DNA of 14,857 nt, taken from Rhodospirillaceae bacterium. GTDB lineage: Bacteria > Pseudomonadota > Alphaproteobacteria > UBA9219. The translations under genes and the position numbers were made by a program. Location: the NCBI GenBank assembly GCA_003486725.1, contig DNGD01000049.1:2294-17150 (forward strand), read 5' to 3'. The stretch's first letter is position 1. Every line of letters begins with the position of its first letter. The notes under the pieces were generated by a model. The model was given only the letters and a program-made list of their open reading frames with translations, was not told the origin of the DNA and made no database searches. Shown one piece after another: positions 1 to 7,762 of the stretch.

Positions 1-867
1 CGTGTGGAACATCATCACGGCATTCGCCATGGCGGGATAAATCGCGCCCAGCCCGTCAAGGCCGTTCGCGCGTTCCTTCACCCAAGAAACAGCCTTGTCG
101 ATTGCACGTTGCCGCAGACCCTTTGGAAAGTAAGGCTCGGCGAAACGTAAAACGGCATCCGCCGCGCGGAAAAGCGGCACCAAGATCGAGCGCGATGGAT
201 TTGAATGCCAGTTCTTGACCTTTTGCGGCGCCTCGACGAACAGCTCGTCAATCACAACGCCACCGGGATTTTTGGCCAGCGGCTTTAGCGCGCACAAAAC
301 CAGAAGCGGCACGATGACGGTGCGCGACCAGTACGCAATCTTGTCCAAATGGAATGGAAACCAGCGCGGCAGGATCATAATCTCAACCGGCATCACGGGC
401 ACGGCCTTCCACGGCACGGCACCGAACAAGGCCATTTGAATGCGCGTGAACACGTTGCTTTTGGCCGCGCCGCCACCCGCCAAAATCGCTCGGCGCGCGC
501 GCAGCATATGATCGGCATAGATATCATCGCCCATGCACTTCAGCGCGTAATAGGCCTTGACGCTCGCGCTCATATCAAAAGCGCCGCGATGGAACAGCGG
601 CCAGCCGCCATGCTCCTCTTGAATGCTGCGCAGATAGTTTCCCATGCGCTGATGAAGCGCGGTTTGCGTTTTGTCCAAACGGCCAAGAAAATGATCCAGC
701 AAAATATATTCGGATGGAATGGTCGCATCGGCTTCCAGCTCGTAAACCCAATGGCCGTCCGGCTTCTGTGCAGCGGCCAACGCTTCCGCGCTTCCTGCCA
801 AAGCCTCTTGCAACGCCTTATCATTGCCTGCCACCGCGCAAGCACTATTTGTCCTGTTCATGTCCAT
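1..867 (-). CDS. shc: Squalene-hopene cyclase, N-terminal part (runs off left edge)
   Basis: Catalyses cyclisation of squalene to hopene/hopanol, the committed step of hopanoid synthesis, as a monotopic inner-membrane enzyme. The visible 289 residues match the N-terminal half of the family, which is usually about 630-680 residues: a helix with KPDGHWVYELEAD, then YILLDHFLG, the QW-type repeat QEEHGGWPLF, FDMSASVKAYYALK, and the TRIQMALFG...VPVMPVEIMILP region. The catalytic DXDD motif lies further on and is outside the window. Three in-frame ATGs occur at 876, 867 and 861. I chose 867 because AAGGA at 878-882 lies 10 bases upstream; the 876 start would leave one base. This is a host gene and marks the chromosomal side of the prophage. 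There is no visible disruption in the part present. Confidence 0.93.
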   Translation of the reverse strand, partial: MDMNRTNSACAVAGNDKALQEALAGSAEALAAAQKPDGHWVYELEADATIPSEYILLDHFLGRLDKTQTALHQRMGNYLRSIQEEHGGWPLFHRGAFDMSASVKAYYALKCMGDDIYADHMLRARRAILAGGGAAKSNVFTRIQMALFGAVPWKAVPVMPVEIMILPRWFPFHLDKIAYWSRTVIVPLLVLCALKPLAKNPGGVVIDELFVEAPQKVKNWHSNPSRSILVPLFRAADAVLRFAEPYFPKGLRQRAIDKAVSWVKERANGLDGLGAIYPAMANAVMMFHT

Positions 868-906
868 TGTCTTCATTTCCTTTGCTATACGTCACCTACT
901 AAGCAC

Positions 907-931
907 AAAAGCCCCTGTTTTATAAGGCTCT
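907..931 (-). terminator. Weak possible terminator between methyltransferase and shc
   Basis: Read on the minus strand, a 6-bp stem (AGAGCC pairing with GGCTTT, one G-U pair) with a 12-nt loop ends in TTTT. It sits in the 165-base gap between the methyltransferase stop and the shc start. The stem is short and the loop large, so this is a weak call. I see no convincing promoter, tRNA or attachment site in the rest of the gap (868-1032). Confidence 0.3.
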
Positions 932-1032
932 CGCTATAGCACATTCCCCCTGAATGCTTAAGGCAAAATCATCAAATAAGCAACCGAAAATGGGCAAAAA
1001 GCCAAAGCTGCAGTAGAGATTCCAGGCGGTTT

Positions 1033-2064
1033 TTAGTATTTTATCCCATAAAACCTGTAATATTTTAGCCCTGCGTGGAAAGCGGCAAGGCGGCGAGACC
1101 AAAGATCGATTTCGGCTATAATCTGGGGTTTTGTCTCATGGTCGGGGATGTTCCAGTGCATGAATGCGGCCAATTGAGCCAGACCGACAACGATTTGATC
1201 ACGATAGGCAGCGGTTTGATCTTCGGCAATCCGCAAATCGTACCCCATGCCCTTCCAGACCTTGATCAGCTCCAGCTGGGTCATCGTGGCGACTGACCGC
1301 TCTCGCGCCAGCCAACGCACAATCTCGGGGCGTTCACGGATGGCGGGATCCAGCACATAATCAGTGAAGACAATCTGTCCGCCACCGTTTTTCAAACTGC
1401 TGTTAATCGCCTGAAAAAACTTTTCTTTGCCGATCACGCGATAGAACACGTCGCGGGCAATAATGCAATCATGCTTGCGCGCTGCCGTATAAACGGCAGG
1501 GTCATAAAACGTAACGGTGGCCTTTTTGCTTTTACCGGAAGCGATCGACATCACCATCCCACGCGTGGCCAGCGTTTGATCCATCTCAAAACCGGTGACA
1601 TAGCATTTATACTCGTCAACGACTCGTCGGGCCAGCTCGCCCAGACCAGCACCAAGGTCAAGCACGCTCATTTCCTGATTCAAACCGAGCGGTTTGATCA
1701 GCGCGTCTATCGCTTCATCGCCACCGGGATGCGCGAAGCCCTCGCCCCACATGGCCTCCATAATCTGGATACGATCCGCCGTCCATGGTTGCGGCACCCG
1801 CTTTACTTCAGAATGTTCAACCTCAGCTGTAGAGGTTTTCGCTTGGGCGGGCGAAGCCGCCTTTTTCTGAGGCGCGGCAGCCTTTTTCTCGCTCGGGCTC
1901 ATCGCCCGTTGAACACTCTGTCCAACGGCTTTCGCCCAGCGAGGCCACACAAAAGGCGCGTCTTTCCAAAAATCACGTGCCAACCCCGTCATATGGACGC
2001 GCAAACGCAACCAAGCCGCCTGAAGCGCGGGGTTCTCGATGATCTTCAAAAACACGTTACTCAT
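1033..2064 (-). CDS. Class I SAM-dependent methyltransferase
   Basis: A 343-residue soluble protein. Residues 134-143 carry VLDLGAGLGE, the glycine-rich SAM-binding motif I of Rossmann-fold methyltransferases, followed by an acidic strand end (VTGFEMD) and IVFTDYVLDP near the motif III region. Just before motif I, MWGEGFAHPGG resembles the region before motif I in phosphoethanolamine/sterol-type methyltransferases, so a small-molecule or lipid substrate is possible but unproven. Residues 1-50 are an unassigned helical region, and about 55-90 are a Lys/Ala/Pro-rich linker. An ATG at 2112 would add 16 residues; neither start has a clear ribosome binding site, and I prefer 2064 because the extension (Pro- and Phe-rich) looks non-native. 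It lies after the prophage late-operon terminator and before shc, so it may be a host gene or phage cargo. Confidence 0.8.
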   Translation of the reverse strand: MSNVFLKIIENPALQAAWLRLRVHMTGLARDFWKDAPFVWPRWAKAVGQSVQRAMSPSEKKAAAPQKKAASPAQAKTSTAEVEHSEVKRVPQPWTADRIQIMEAMWGEGFAHPGGDEAIDALIKPLGLNQEMSVLDLGAGLGELARRVVDEYKCYVTGFEMDQTLATRGMVMSIASGKSKKATVTFYDPAVYTAARKHDCIIARDVFYRVIGKEKFFQAINSSLKNGGGQIVFTDYVLDPAIRERPEIVRWLARERSVATMTQLELIKVWKGMGYDLRIAEDQTAAYRDQIVVGLAQLAAFMHWNIPDHETKPQIIAEIDLWSRRLAAFHAGLKYYRFYGIKY

Positions 2065-2141
2065 GGGGTGAGGACATACGAAAAAGGGAGGGGCGGCAAC
2101 CGATTCTCGCATTCTAAAGCATTAACCGCAAAAGGAAATAG

Positions 2142-2164
2142 AAAAAGGGACGACGGATTCGTCC
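2142..2164 (-). terminator. Rho-independent terminator of the late operon
   Basis: On the minus strand, GGACGA, loop ATCCG and TCGTCC form a 6-bp stem, followed by CTTTTTC. It begins on the base after the holin stop codon. It is the natural end of the head-tail-lysis transcript and separates it from the methyltransferase. Confidence 0.75.
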
Positions 2165-2569
2165 TTACTTCCGCCCCTTCCACTTCTCGAAACTCCTTGC
2201 GCCGGTGTATCCCAGATACCCCATGCCGAACAAACTGATGATCGGCTCGGGTATCGCGGCAAGCCACAGCCTGAACCCTTCCGTTACCTTGGCCGCCACA
2301 GCGGGATGGAACGCGAACAGCACGCCCATCGGCAACGATGCCAGCAGCAAAACATAAATCACATACATAAACGAAGGCCGCGCGCGGCTCGTCCACGGGT
2401 CTTGGCTTTGCGCTTCGGCCAGAATGGGCGAGAGCTGCGCCTGTATCTCCTGCAACACCTGTTGCCCCTCTTGCTGAACCAACAGCAACTTCGCGGCCTC
2501 GCGAGCCTTCTCATCGGGAATTAGTTTATCCAATAATGCGCACACCGGCGCGATCAATGCCTGCCACAT
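2165..2569 (-). CDS. GTA-type three-helix holin
   Basis: Holins make inner-membrane lesions that release the endolysin or collapse the membrane potential at the end of the lytic cycle. This 134-residue protein fits the GTA_holin_3TM family (Pfam PF11351 by recall): an N-terminal amphipathic region MWQALIAPVCALLDKLIPD, a Gln/Glu-rich helix about residues 25-55, a hydrophobic segment about 67-87 (MYVIYVLLLASLPMGVLFAF) and another about 107-121 (PIISLFGMGYLGYTG), then a basic tail. The start has AAAGGATA a few bases upstream. It follows the broken endolysin gene by 17 bases and is the last gene of the late operon. Confidence 0.8.
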   Translation of the reverse strand: MWQALIAPVCALLDKLIPDEKAREAAKLLLVQQEGQQVLQEIQAQLSPILAEAQSQDPWTSRARPSFMYVIYVLLLASLPMGVLFAFHPAVAAKVTEGFRLWLAAIPEPIISLFGMGYLGYTGARSFEKWKGRK

Positions 2570-2586
2570 GATTTATCCTTTCATCG

Positions 2587-3093
2587 TTATACAAAATCGC
2601 CCTTCTCGTCTTCCCTCTTCCTCCATAAAGCACCCTCGGCGGCTCGGCGGCGCGCAAGGCCACCCAAAACATGCCCATTACATTTGTTCCATCGATTTAG
2701 CTGCACGGGAACCTGTTCATACCAGCCGCGATTCAGCAGCCTCAGCAAATCCGACTTCTCGAAATTACCAACGCCAACATTGAAGACAAAGCTCACCAAC
2801 GCCGCAAACTCATTATCATTCAGCGGCACTTTGACAAGGCGAGAGACCGCGCGTTCATATGCGTTTAAATCCTCCTGCAACAGCCGCTCGGCCTAGGCCT
2901 CCTTTATTTCCCAATTCGGATAGGCCGTTCGCGTGTGGCCATAGCCGATGGTCCATTTTCCTTTCGGGCATTGGTAAGCCTTCAGCCGCAGCCCTTCATA
3001 TTCCTTGATCAGCGCCAGCCCCACTTCATTAATGCGACGCGCCGTCCATGGCGGCAGCACAACAGTGCCCGCCGTCTCGCCTAAACCTTCCAT
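2587..3093 (-). pseudogene. Phage endolysin, GH24 lysozyme, with in-frame amber codon
   Basis: Peptidoglycan-cleaving muramidase for host lysis. The reading frame runs from ATG at 3093 (AAAGGAG upstream) to TAA at 2587, but TAG at 2893-2895 splits it into 66 and 102 residues. The first part holds the GH24 active-site region: LIKEYEG with the catalytic Glu, then YQCPKGKWTIGYGHT. The spacing is Glu-8-Cys-5-Thr, so Cys replaces the Asp of T4 lysozyme; I recall Cys as a frequent natural variant in phage endolysins. The second part holds the helical lobe (AERLLQEDL, LVSFVFNVGVGNF, GLARRRAAEG). No frameshift is involved, and homology continues directly across the stop. The affected site, IKEA-amber-AERLL, is often Gln or Glu in such enzymes, so CAG to TAG is a simple explanation. 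It could also be a sequencing error or need a suppressor tRNA. Confidence 0.85.
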
Positions 3094-3105
3094 AATGTCT
3101 CCTTT

Positions 3106-3126
3106 AAAAAATGGGAGCTAGTCCCA
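3106..3126 (-). terminator. Terminator-like hairpin upstream of the endolysin
   Basis: On the minus strand, TGGGA-CTAGC-TCCCA forms a 5-bp stem, then A and six T. It lies between the stop of the coiled-coil membrane protein and the endolysin ribosome binding site, and it uses part of the GGGACTA repeat at 3118-3136. The short stem suggests attenuation rather than full termination. Confidence 0.4.
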
Positions 3127-3136
3127 AGTCCCTAAC
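3118..3136 (-). repeat. GGGACTA-type intergenic repeat, copy A
   Basis: Minus strand GTTAGGGACTTGGGACTAG. It matches copies at 7870-7888 and 11997-12015 with one difference (T for C at position 11). It starts 9 bases after the stop codon of the gene ending at 3146. Confidence 0.8.
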
Positions 3137-3145
3137 CTCTGAACT

Positions 3146-3418
3146 CTAATTCCCCACCTTGCGCTCGATCCGCTCCAGTGCCGCCGATTGAGCGCCCAGA
3201 CGTTCCTCGATCCGCGCAAGGCGTTGCAACACGGCACCCTCGACCTCGCCAGCCTTTCCCGCACTGGCTTCCAGTTTCTCGACGCGCTGCTCGATGAAAT
3301 TATTATCCCGCGCCTGCGCCGACACCCACCAGATTGCGCCAGCACCTTGCACCATGATCGTAATCAGCACAGCCAAGGGGAGACCGCGAAGAATCCCGTC
3401 CTGAACTTCCAGTTTCAT
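3146..3418 (-). CDS. Small membrane-anchored coiled-coil phage protein
   Basis: A 90-residue protein with one hydrophobic segment, about residues 11-31 (GLPLAVLITIMVQGAGAIWW), followed by a heptad-like charged helix (IEQRVEKLEA, then LQRLARIEERLGAQSAALERIERKVG). The layout resembles accessory holin or antiholin-like proteins that bind a coiled coil to the membrane, and its place just before the endolysin and holin supports a lysis role. No family is recognised with certainty. The ATG at 3418 overlaps the stop of the DUF2793 gene by one base (TGATG), which suggests translational coupling. An upstream ATG at 3445 would place nine extra residues inside that gene and is less likely. Confidence 0.65.
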   Translation of the reverse strand: MKLEVQDGILRGLPLAVLITIMVQGAGAIWWVSAQARDNNFIEQRVEKLEASAGKAGEVEGAVLQRLARIEERLGAQSAALERIERKVGN

Positions 3419-3759
3419 CACACATACCCTCCCAACAGCGCCCACGCGGTGCCGTTGTAGACATAGAACTTGTTATCCGCGCGCGAGAAGGCGAGCCATC
3501 CTGCTTTCGGTGTCTTGTATCGCCAGCCGGAAAAATAAATCGCAACCTGCCCCGCCTTTCCGGCCCACACGCCGGTGGGCGCAGCGCCGACGATATAGGC
3601 ATCACCATCCGCGGGCGTAGGCGGCGGCGTGTTGAGCACGCGGCTCGTCACGCACAGTTGTGCAAGGCAATCTAGATCGTTCATCGCCTCGTTATGCGTG
3701 ACTTCCTTCTGCGCTTGCGCCGCGACCAGATACGGCATCGTCAAATTCGGTGTTGTCAT
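3418..3759 (-). CDS. DUF2793 family phage protein
   Basis: A 113-residue protein that opens with MPYLVAAQAQKEVTHNEAMN, a close match to the signature N-terminus of DUF2793 (LPYIAAAQAQKHVTHNEAL type). The family is common near the tail-tip end of alphaproteobacterial prophages and is often fused to tail-fibre or glycan-binding domains; here it stands alone. The C-terminal half (GDAYIVGAAPTGVWAGKAGQ, then SGWRYKTPKAGWLAFSRAD) is the typical repeat-like beta region. A minor tail or fibre-attachment role is inferred from context. The start at 3759 has AAAGGAGAAA a few bases upstream. Confidence 0.85.
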   Translation of the reverse strand: MTTPNLTMPYLVAAQAQKEVTHNEAMNDLDCLAQLCVTSRVLNTPPPTPADGDAYIVGAAPTGVWAGKAGQVAIYFSGWRYKTPKAGWLAFSRADNKFYVYNGTAWALLGGYV

Positions 3760-3810
3760 ATGTTTTCTCCTTTATGTTTTGTTTTAAAAAGGCAGTTAAG
3801 CTTAAATCAC

Positions 3811-3827
3811 CCTCCCGCAAGGGGAGG
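3811..3827. repeat. Short GC-rich hairpin between hub and DUF2793 genes
   Basis: CCTCCC-GCAAG-GGGAGG forms a perfect 6-bp stem with a 5-nt loop. No T-run follows directly on the minus strand, so it is a poor terminator for the hub gene. It may stabilise the mRNA end or be a REP-like dispersed repeat. The rest of 3760-3848 holds only the next ribosome binding site. Confidence 0.5.
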
Positions 3828-3848
3828 TTGATTATTTCTTCTTTCACC

Positions 3849-6800
3849 TTAAACCGTTACTTCCACCCCATCCCCTCTCCCATACGTCGCGCTGACTTGG
3901 CACACACGCACGGCAAACATCGCCGGAACACTTGCCCCCCAATCCGCCGTTTGCATCGCCGCCGTATAAGTAACCGCCGCCGCGCCGACGACATCGAACG
4001 CCCGCATCACAGTCGCGCCGTTCATGACCTCGACAACATAGCGCTCCTCGCTTTCATCCAAAGGCACGTCGATATAATCTGCCCACGCCGCATTCTTTCG
4101 CGCGCGCCGCACCCAGCTAATCGCCACATCGCCGCCGTCCTCTCGCACGCCCCGTAAATGCACCGGTGCCAACGGCGCGAGCGTCCGAAACCCAAAGGCA
4201 AACGGAATATCCTGCGCGAAATCCAGCGACCCGCCGTCAGAGACCGCACGGAAATGCACGACCTTATTGCGATCAGTCAGTACAGCGGGCAAAAACTGCA
4301 CGCAGGTTTCATCCAGCAGCACGAAGGCCTCGCCCAGCTGATGCGCCGCACTTGCCGTCCCGCGCCGCCCGCGCAGAAATCCGCTTAACTCGTACAAACC
4401 CGTTTCGATCAGGCTGGCCGTTTGAAACTGCACGATCTCGCCGCCGATGAGCGCGGCATTTGCACCGTTCAACAGCTGTTCTTCCGTGCAGCTACTTAAG
4501 CTCCCGCGCAGCAATTGCACCCGAACGGTGCTCACACGATCCATCACATGAACTGACCGCGCCGCCATCGCACTCACTGCAACGCCGGAAGTTGCGGCAT
4601 CGGTGACCGTCATCACGCGCGAGAAGTTGACCTGATCCTCGCTGCGCCACAGCGTCGCGCCTTGCCAGCCGTCTAGACCGCTCATGGTCACATAAACGCC
4701 TGCCTGATCGTCAGCATTACGCAAAAGCGGCAAATCCATCAGATGCAACACGCTCGGCACAAAGCTTGCCGCACCGTTGTTGCTCCCCTCACCACCCTCA
4801 GCCTGCGCCGTGCTGCCAAAGTTCTCCGGCACCGCCGCGACGCCGTCTATTTGCAACAGTCCGTCTTTCTGGTTTTCCACGCGCGTCACGCGCACGCGTT
4901 TCCCACCAATCACCACAATATCGCTCGGCTCGACCGCCAGCCATTGCCGCGAGAGAAAGAAACGGAAACTGTCGCGCTCCACCCACATGCTGTACAGCAG
5001 CCGCTCGGCCATTTGTTTCGCCGTGCTTGCCGTGCATACCACCGGCACTTCGACCTTAGCCATGCCGCGCGTTCCACGCGTGACACTACGCCGCGCCCGC
5101 TGACTACCAACTTCATAATCACGGCTGGCATCATGGTAATCGCACGTCACCTCGACCGGCAGATCAAGTTCCTGCGCGCGCGAGGTCGTGATCTCCGGCG
5201 CTTTCTCATCCGCTGCCGCAACGTCTCCCTCATCAATTGCAATCATCTGGCCGCCGCCATGTCGCACCGCGACCAACTGGCTGCCGCGCTCCACCAGATC
5301 AAACGGCGCGACCAGTTGCAGCGGGGCGAGCGCACTCGCGGCGCTCGCCTGGTCCGTCAGCGCATACCCATCAATCACCGTATCCGCCAACGCCGTAACG
5401 TCATAATCGCCGCTGACATACCCCGCGCGGTTTAAAATCTGCGCCACAATGCTGTCCAGCGTATCGCCCGTATTGCGCCGCTTGATAATTGCCAGGCTGC
5501 CGAGCGTCCCATCTGTCCCGACATTCCCGCTCACCAGAAAACGCGACGCATCAATCACCACCACACCAAAGGAACTGCTGGGCACGCTGCAGTCTTCAAC
5601 AAGCGCCGCATCGCGCGTCAACGTAAACACGCCATCATCCAAAGCAATCTCACTGAGACGATAGGCATTCTCTAAACTGGGGCGATGCAGCATCACAATC
5701 TTGCCACCCGCGATCATCGGCGCGTTGCACGAAACAGCCCCCATCACCGCACTGGTGATCACTTGCCATGGTCGTGTGATTGTCACGCTGGTCAAGCTCG
5801 GCACAAAGCTCATCATCTGGCGATCAATCGCGGTCAAATAAAACAGCGTCCATTCATCCTCACCGCTGCTCTCCACCCTCACCTGCATACCACTGCCGGA
5901 GCCGACATCGATCCCGCTGACAATCGTCAGCTCGTCACCCACCACCAGCGCATTATTCACCCAACTTAAATGGCGCCCGTAAAACGCAGTAAAATTCGGT
6001 GCGCGGTCGCCCACCATCATCATCGCGCCGCTGCCGAGCGCTTTAAACTGCGTATAGTAAACCGGTTTGCGCGTGACGGCGCTGCCAGCACCCCACACAT
6101 CATAAAACCCGCAATCCACGAGCGACGAGCCACTACGCAGCAACACGCGCACGCCGCGCTTGCCGTCGCGCTGATCCATCACGGCCAGATGATGCGCATC
6201 CAGCCAGATCATCTGTCGCCCTTCAACGGCGAGCATGTTGATCATAAGGATCGCACCAAAGCTGCGCGTCGCGCTGTCATAAAGGCGCACACGAAACGGA
6301 TAACCGCCCGCGCTATCCTGCATGCCGATCGCGATCATGCGATTGTCCGGCGCGATCGCCCAAGTATGCGCCGCAACTTCCTCACAATTAAATATATCGC
6401 TGACTGTTCGCGTGACTTCTACGGGCGCATCGCCTGTTACATCATAGTCGGTCACCTCGGCATAGGCCTGTGCGCCATCGCACGCAAAACCGCCGATCAG
6501 CATCCGGCGCGCGCTGACCGCGCCACCATCAATCACAATCGGCATCATCCCGCCTTGCTTGTTTACGGTGATTCCATGCATTGTAACGGGATCAACCTCG
6601 CCCAGTAAACGCGGCACTTCCTGCGCATCCTTGGGCAACACTTCAAACGTCAGATTAGGCAGACGATTGCCAAAACCCTTCAGCTGCAAGCCCTGCAGCA
6701 CAATATAGGCCACACCGCGATAGGCGGGCGTGAGGCCGCTGCCGATCCACCCTTCCAGCAACGGATCGACCGCTTGATCCGCTCTGCCTTCATGAAAATT

Positions 6801-7274
6801 AGAACTTCCCACCACGCCGCTGTTCCACACGCCGCCTTGATAGATCACCTTGCTGTCCGCCCAGATGGTCTGGATGCTGCCAATCTCGCCCGCCGCAATC
6901 GCAATCGCGCAGTTGATAGAATAAGTATAAGTCGTGCGCGTCGCGCTGAACGCGTTGTCGATCACGCCGCCTTTGCCACCATTGACATTTTCCTTATGCG
7001 GCGTCTCGATGATATCCGACGCCCAGATGACGTTTCCGGCCACGCGCATTTTGCCAAACACGCACGGGATCGCGATGCCATAGCGCGAATCCTGCACCTT
7101 GAAGTTTTCAAGGCGTGGGCCGTCCTTGACCTCCGGCGCATTGCTCCAGCCGATCTCGTTATCGATCCCGCGTCCGACTTTACGCGCGAGTGAGCCGAGC
7201 AGGCGCCCGCCAAGACCGGGCACAATCGAGTTGCCAATGCTTGATCCGATGCTTGATAAAATAATCGATGCCAT
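3849..7274 (-). CDS. GTA/phage tail-tip hub protein (RcGTA g15-like)
   Basis: A 1141-residue baseplate/megatron-type protein that would form the central tip contacting the cell. Residues 60-90 (VQDSRYGIAIPCVFGKMRVA, then NVIWASDIIE) are the conserved N-terminal hub region; about 605-830 (DTLDSIVAQILNRAGY, TCDYHDASRDYEVGSQ, KQMAERLLYSMWVERDSFRF) match the phage-tail/GTA middle domain; about 840-1141 (LHLMDLPLLRNADDQAGVY, LSGFLRGRRGT) match the rcc01698-like C-terminal part. Residues about 235-600 do not look like the GTA TIM-barrel module of the Rhodobacter protein; they read as repeated short beta strands (IAPDNRMIAIGMQD, RVRLYDSATRSF, IWLDAHHLAVMDQ), suggestive of a beta-propeller. Family members are often near 1300 residues. 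The start has CGGAGAAA upstream. Confidence 0.88.
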   Translation of the reverse strand: MASIILSSIGSSIGNSIVPGLGGRLLGSLARKVGRGIDNEIGWSNAPEVKDGPRLENFKVQDSRYGIAIPCVFGKMRVAGNVIWASDIIETPHKENVNGGKGGVIDNAFSATRTTYTYSINCAIAIAAGEIGSIQTIWADSKVIYQGGVWNSGVVGSSNFHEGRADQAVDPLLEGWIGSGLTPAYRGVAYIVLQGLQLKGFGNRLPNLTFEVLPKDAQEVPRLLGEVDPVTMHGITVNKQGGMMPIVIDGGAVSARRMLIGGFACDGAQAYAEVTDYDVTGDAPVEVTRTVSDIFNCEEVAAHTWAIAPDNRMIAIGMQDSAGGYPFRVRLYDSATRSFGAILMINMLAVEGRQMIWLDAHHLAVMDQRDGKRGVRVLLRSGSSLVDCGFYDVWGAGSAVTRKPVYYTQFKALGSGAMMMVGDRAPNFTAFYGRHLSWVNNALVVGDELTIVSGIDVGSGSGMQVRVESSGEDEWTLFYLTAIDRQMMSFVPSLTSVTITRPWQVITSAVMGAVSCNAPMIAGGKIVMLHRPSLENAYRLSEIALDDGVFTLTRDAALVEDCSVPSSSFGVVVIDASRFLVSGNVGTDGTLGSLAIIKRRNTGDTLDSIVAQILNRAGYVSGDYDVTALADTVIDGYALTDQASAASALAPLQLVAPFDLVERGSQLVAVRHGGGQMIAIDEGDVAAADEKAPEITTSRAQELDLPVEVTCDYHDASRDYEVGSQRARRSVTRGTRGMAKVEVPVVCTASTAKQMAERLLYSMWVERDSFRFFLSRQWLAVEPSDIVVIGGKRVRVTRVENQKDGLLQIDGVAAVPENFGSTAQAEGGEGSNNGAASFVPSVLHLMDLPLLRNADDQAGVYVTMSGLDGWQGATLWRSEDQVNFSRVMTVTDAATSGVAVSAMAARSVHVMDRVSTVRVQLLRGSLSSCTEEQLLNGANAALIGGEIVQFQTASLIETGLYELSGFLRGRRGTASAAHQLGEAFVLLDETCVQFLPAVLTDRNKVVHFRAVSDGGSLDFAQDIPFAFGFRTLAPLAPVHLRGVREDGGDVAISWVRRARKNAAWADYIDVPLDESEERYVVEVMNGATVMRAFDVVGAAAVTYTAAMQTADWGASVPAMFAVRVCQVSATYGRGDGVEVTV

Positions 7275-7299
7275 ATGTTTCTCCGTTAAGAAAAGAGCG

Positions 7300-7716
7300 T
7301 TAGTTCCTATAAATCCCCACCAAACGTCGCTTCCAATAATCGCTGATGCCTGTTTCCACCACCCTGCCCGCCACGGCGAAAGCGTGGATCATCGTTGTCT
7401 CGCTTGTCGCCAATGCCACATGCTGCGGCTGATGATCATAACGAAACAGCAGAACATCGCCCGCCTCGACCGACGATGCGCGGCGCATTCCATGCGCCTC
7501 CAACCCTGCAACAAGCGAAACCCCATCCGGCCTTCGTCCATAATCCAACCGATCCTCGACCTCGCGCCCTACCGCTTGCAACGCGACAACGATCAACCCG
7601 ATACAATCCAGTCCCACACCCGCCACACGCCCCTGATGGTGAAACGGCGTGCCTGCGCACGCCCGCGCCGACGCAATCATAATGTCGCGCGGGTCAACCA
7701 TATTTTTAGTTTCCAT
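7300..7716 (-). CDS. Tail-tip NlpC/P60-type peptidase (RcGTA g14-like)
   Basis: A 138-residue peptidoglycan endopeptidase-like protein carried in the tail tip, thought to help the particle cross the cell wall. It has the catalytic Cys in GVGLDCIGL, the conserved His in PQHVALAT, and IHAF followed by the VVETGISDYWKRRLVGIYRN ending typical of TIGR02219-type phage peptidases. Order DUF2460, DUF2163, peptidase, hub is the canonical GTA tail-tip order. I chose ATG at 7716 (METKNMVD) because TTAAGGA lies at 7723-7729; the frame is open back to 7737. It is separated from the DUF2163 gene by a repeat-filled 167-base gap. Confidence 0.88.
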   Translation of the reverse strand: METKNMVDPRDIMIASARACAGTPFHHQGRVAGVGLDCIGLIVVALQAVGREVEDRLDYGRRPDGVSLVAGLEAHGMRRASSVEAGDVLLFRYDHQPQHVALATSETTMIHAFAVAGRVVETGISDYWKRRLVGIYRN

Positions 7717-7762
7717 AATACGTTCCTTAAATATCACGCGTCATCCCGCACGCCTCTTTTAT

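Noticed and set aside
349..939. Plus-strand 196-residue open frame
   Set aside because: It is antisense to squalene-hopene cyclase, whose minus-strand frame has clear family motifs; the plus-strand translation is Arg/His-rich and matches nothing recognisable.
868..1032. tRNA or att site beside shc
   Set aside because: No cloverleaf or T-loop sequence can be read in either strand, and no matching repeat is available within the window.
2893..2895. Amber recoding in this phage (TAG read as glutamine)
   Set aside because: The capsid, DUF2163 and other genes here end in TAG where their families normally end, so general recoding is unlikely. Local suppression stays possible.
3146..3418. Spanin or XhlA-type protein
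   Set aside because: There is one N-terminal membrane segment with a coiled coil after it. XhlA has the reverse order and no lipobox partner for a spanin pair is seen, so only a general lysis-linked membrane role is given.
4743..6608. Several plus-strand open frames of 90-230 residues
   Set aside because: They mirror the intact 1141-residue hub gene. Their Arg/His/Ala-rich composition is typical of the antisense of GC-rich coding sequence.
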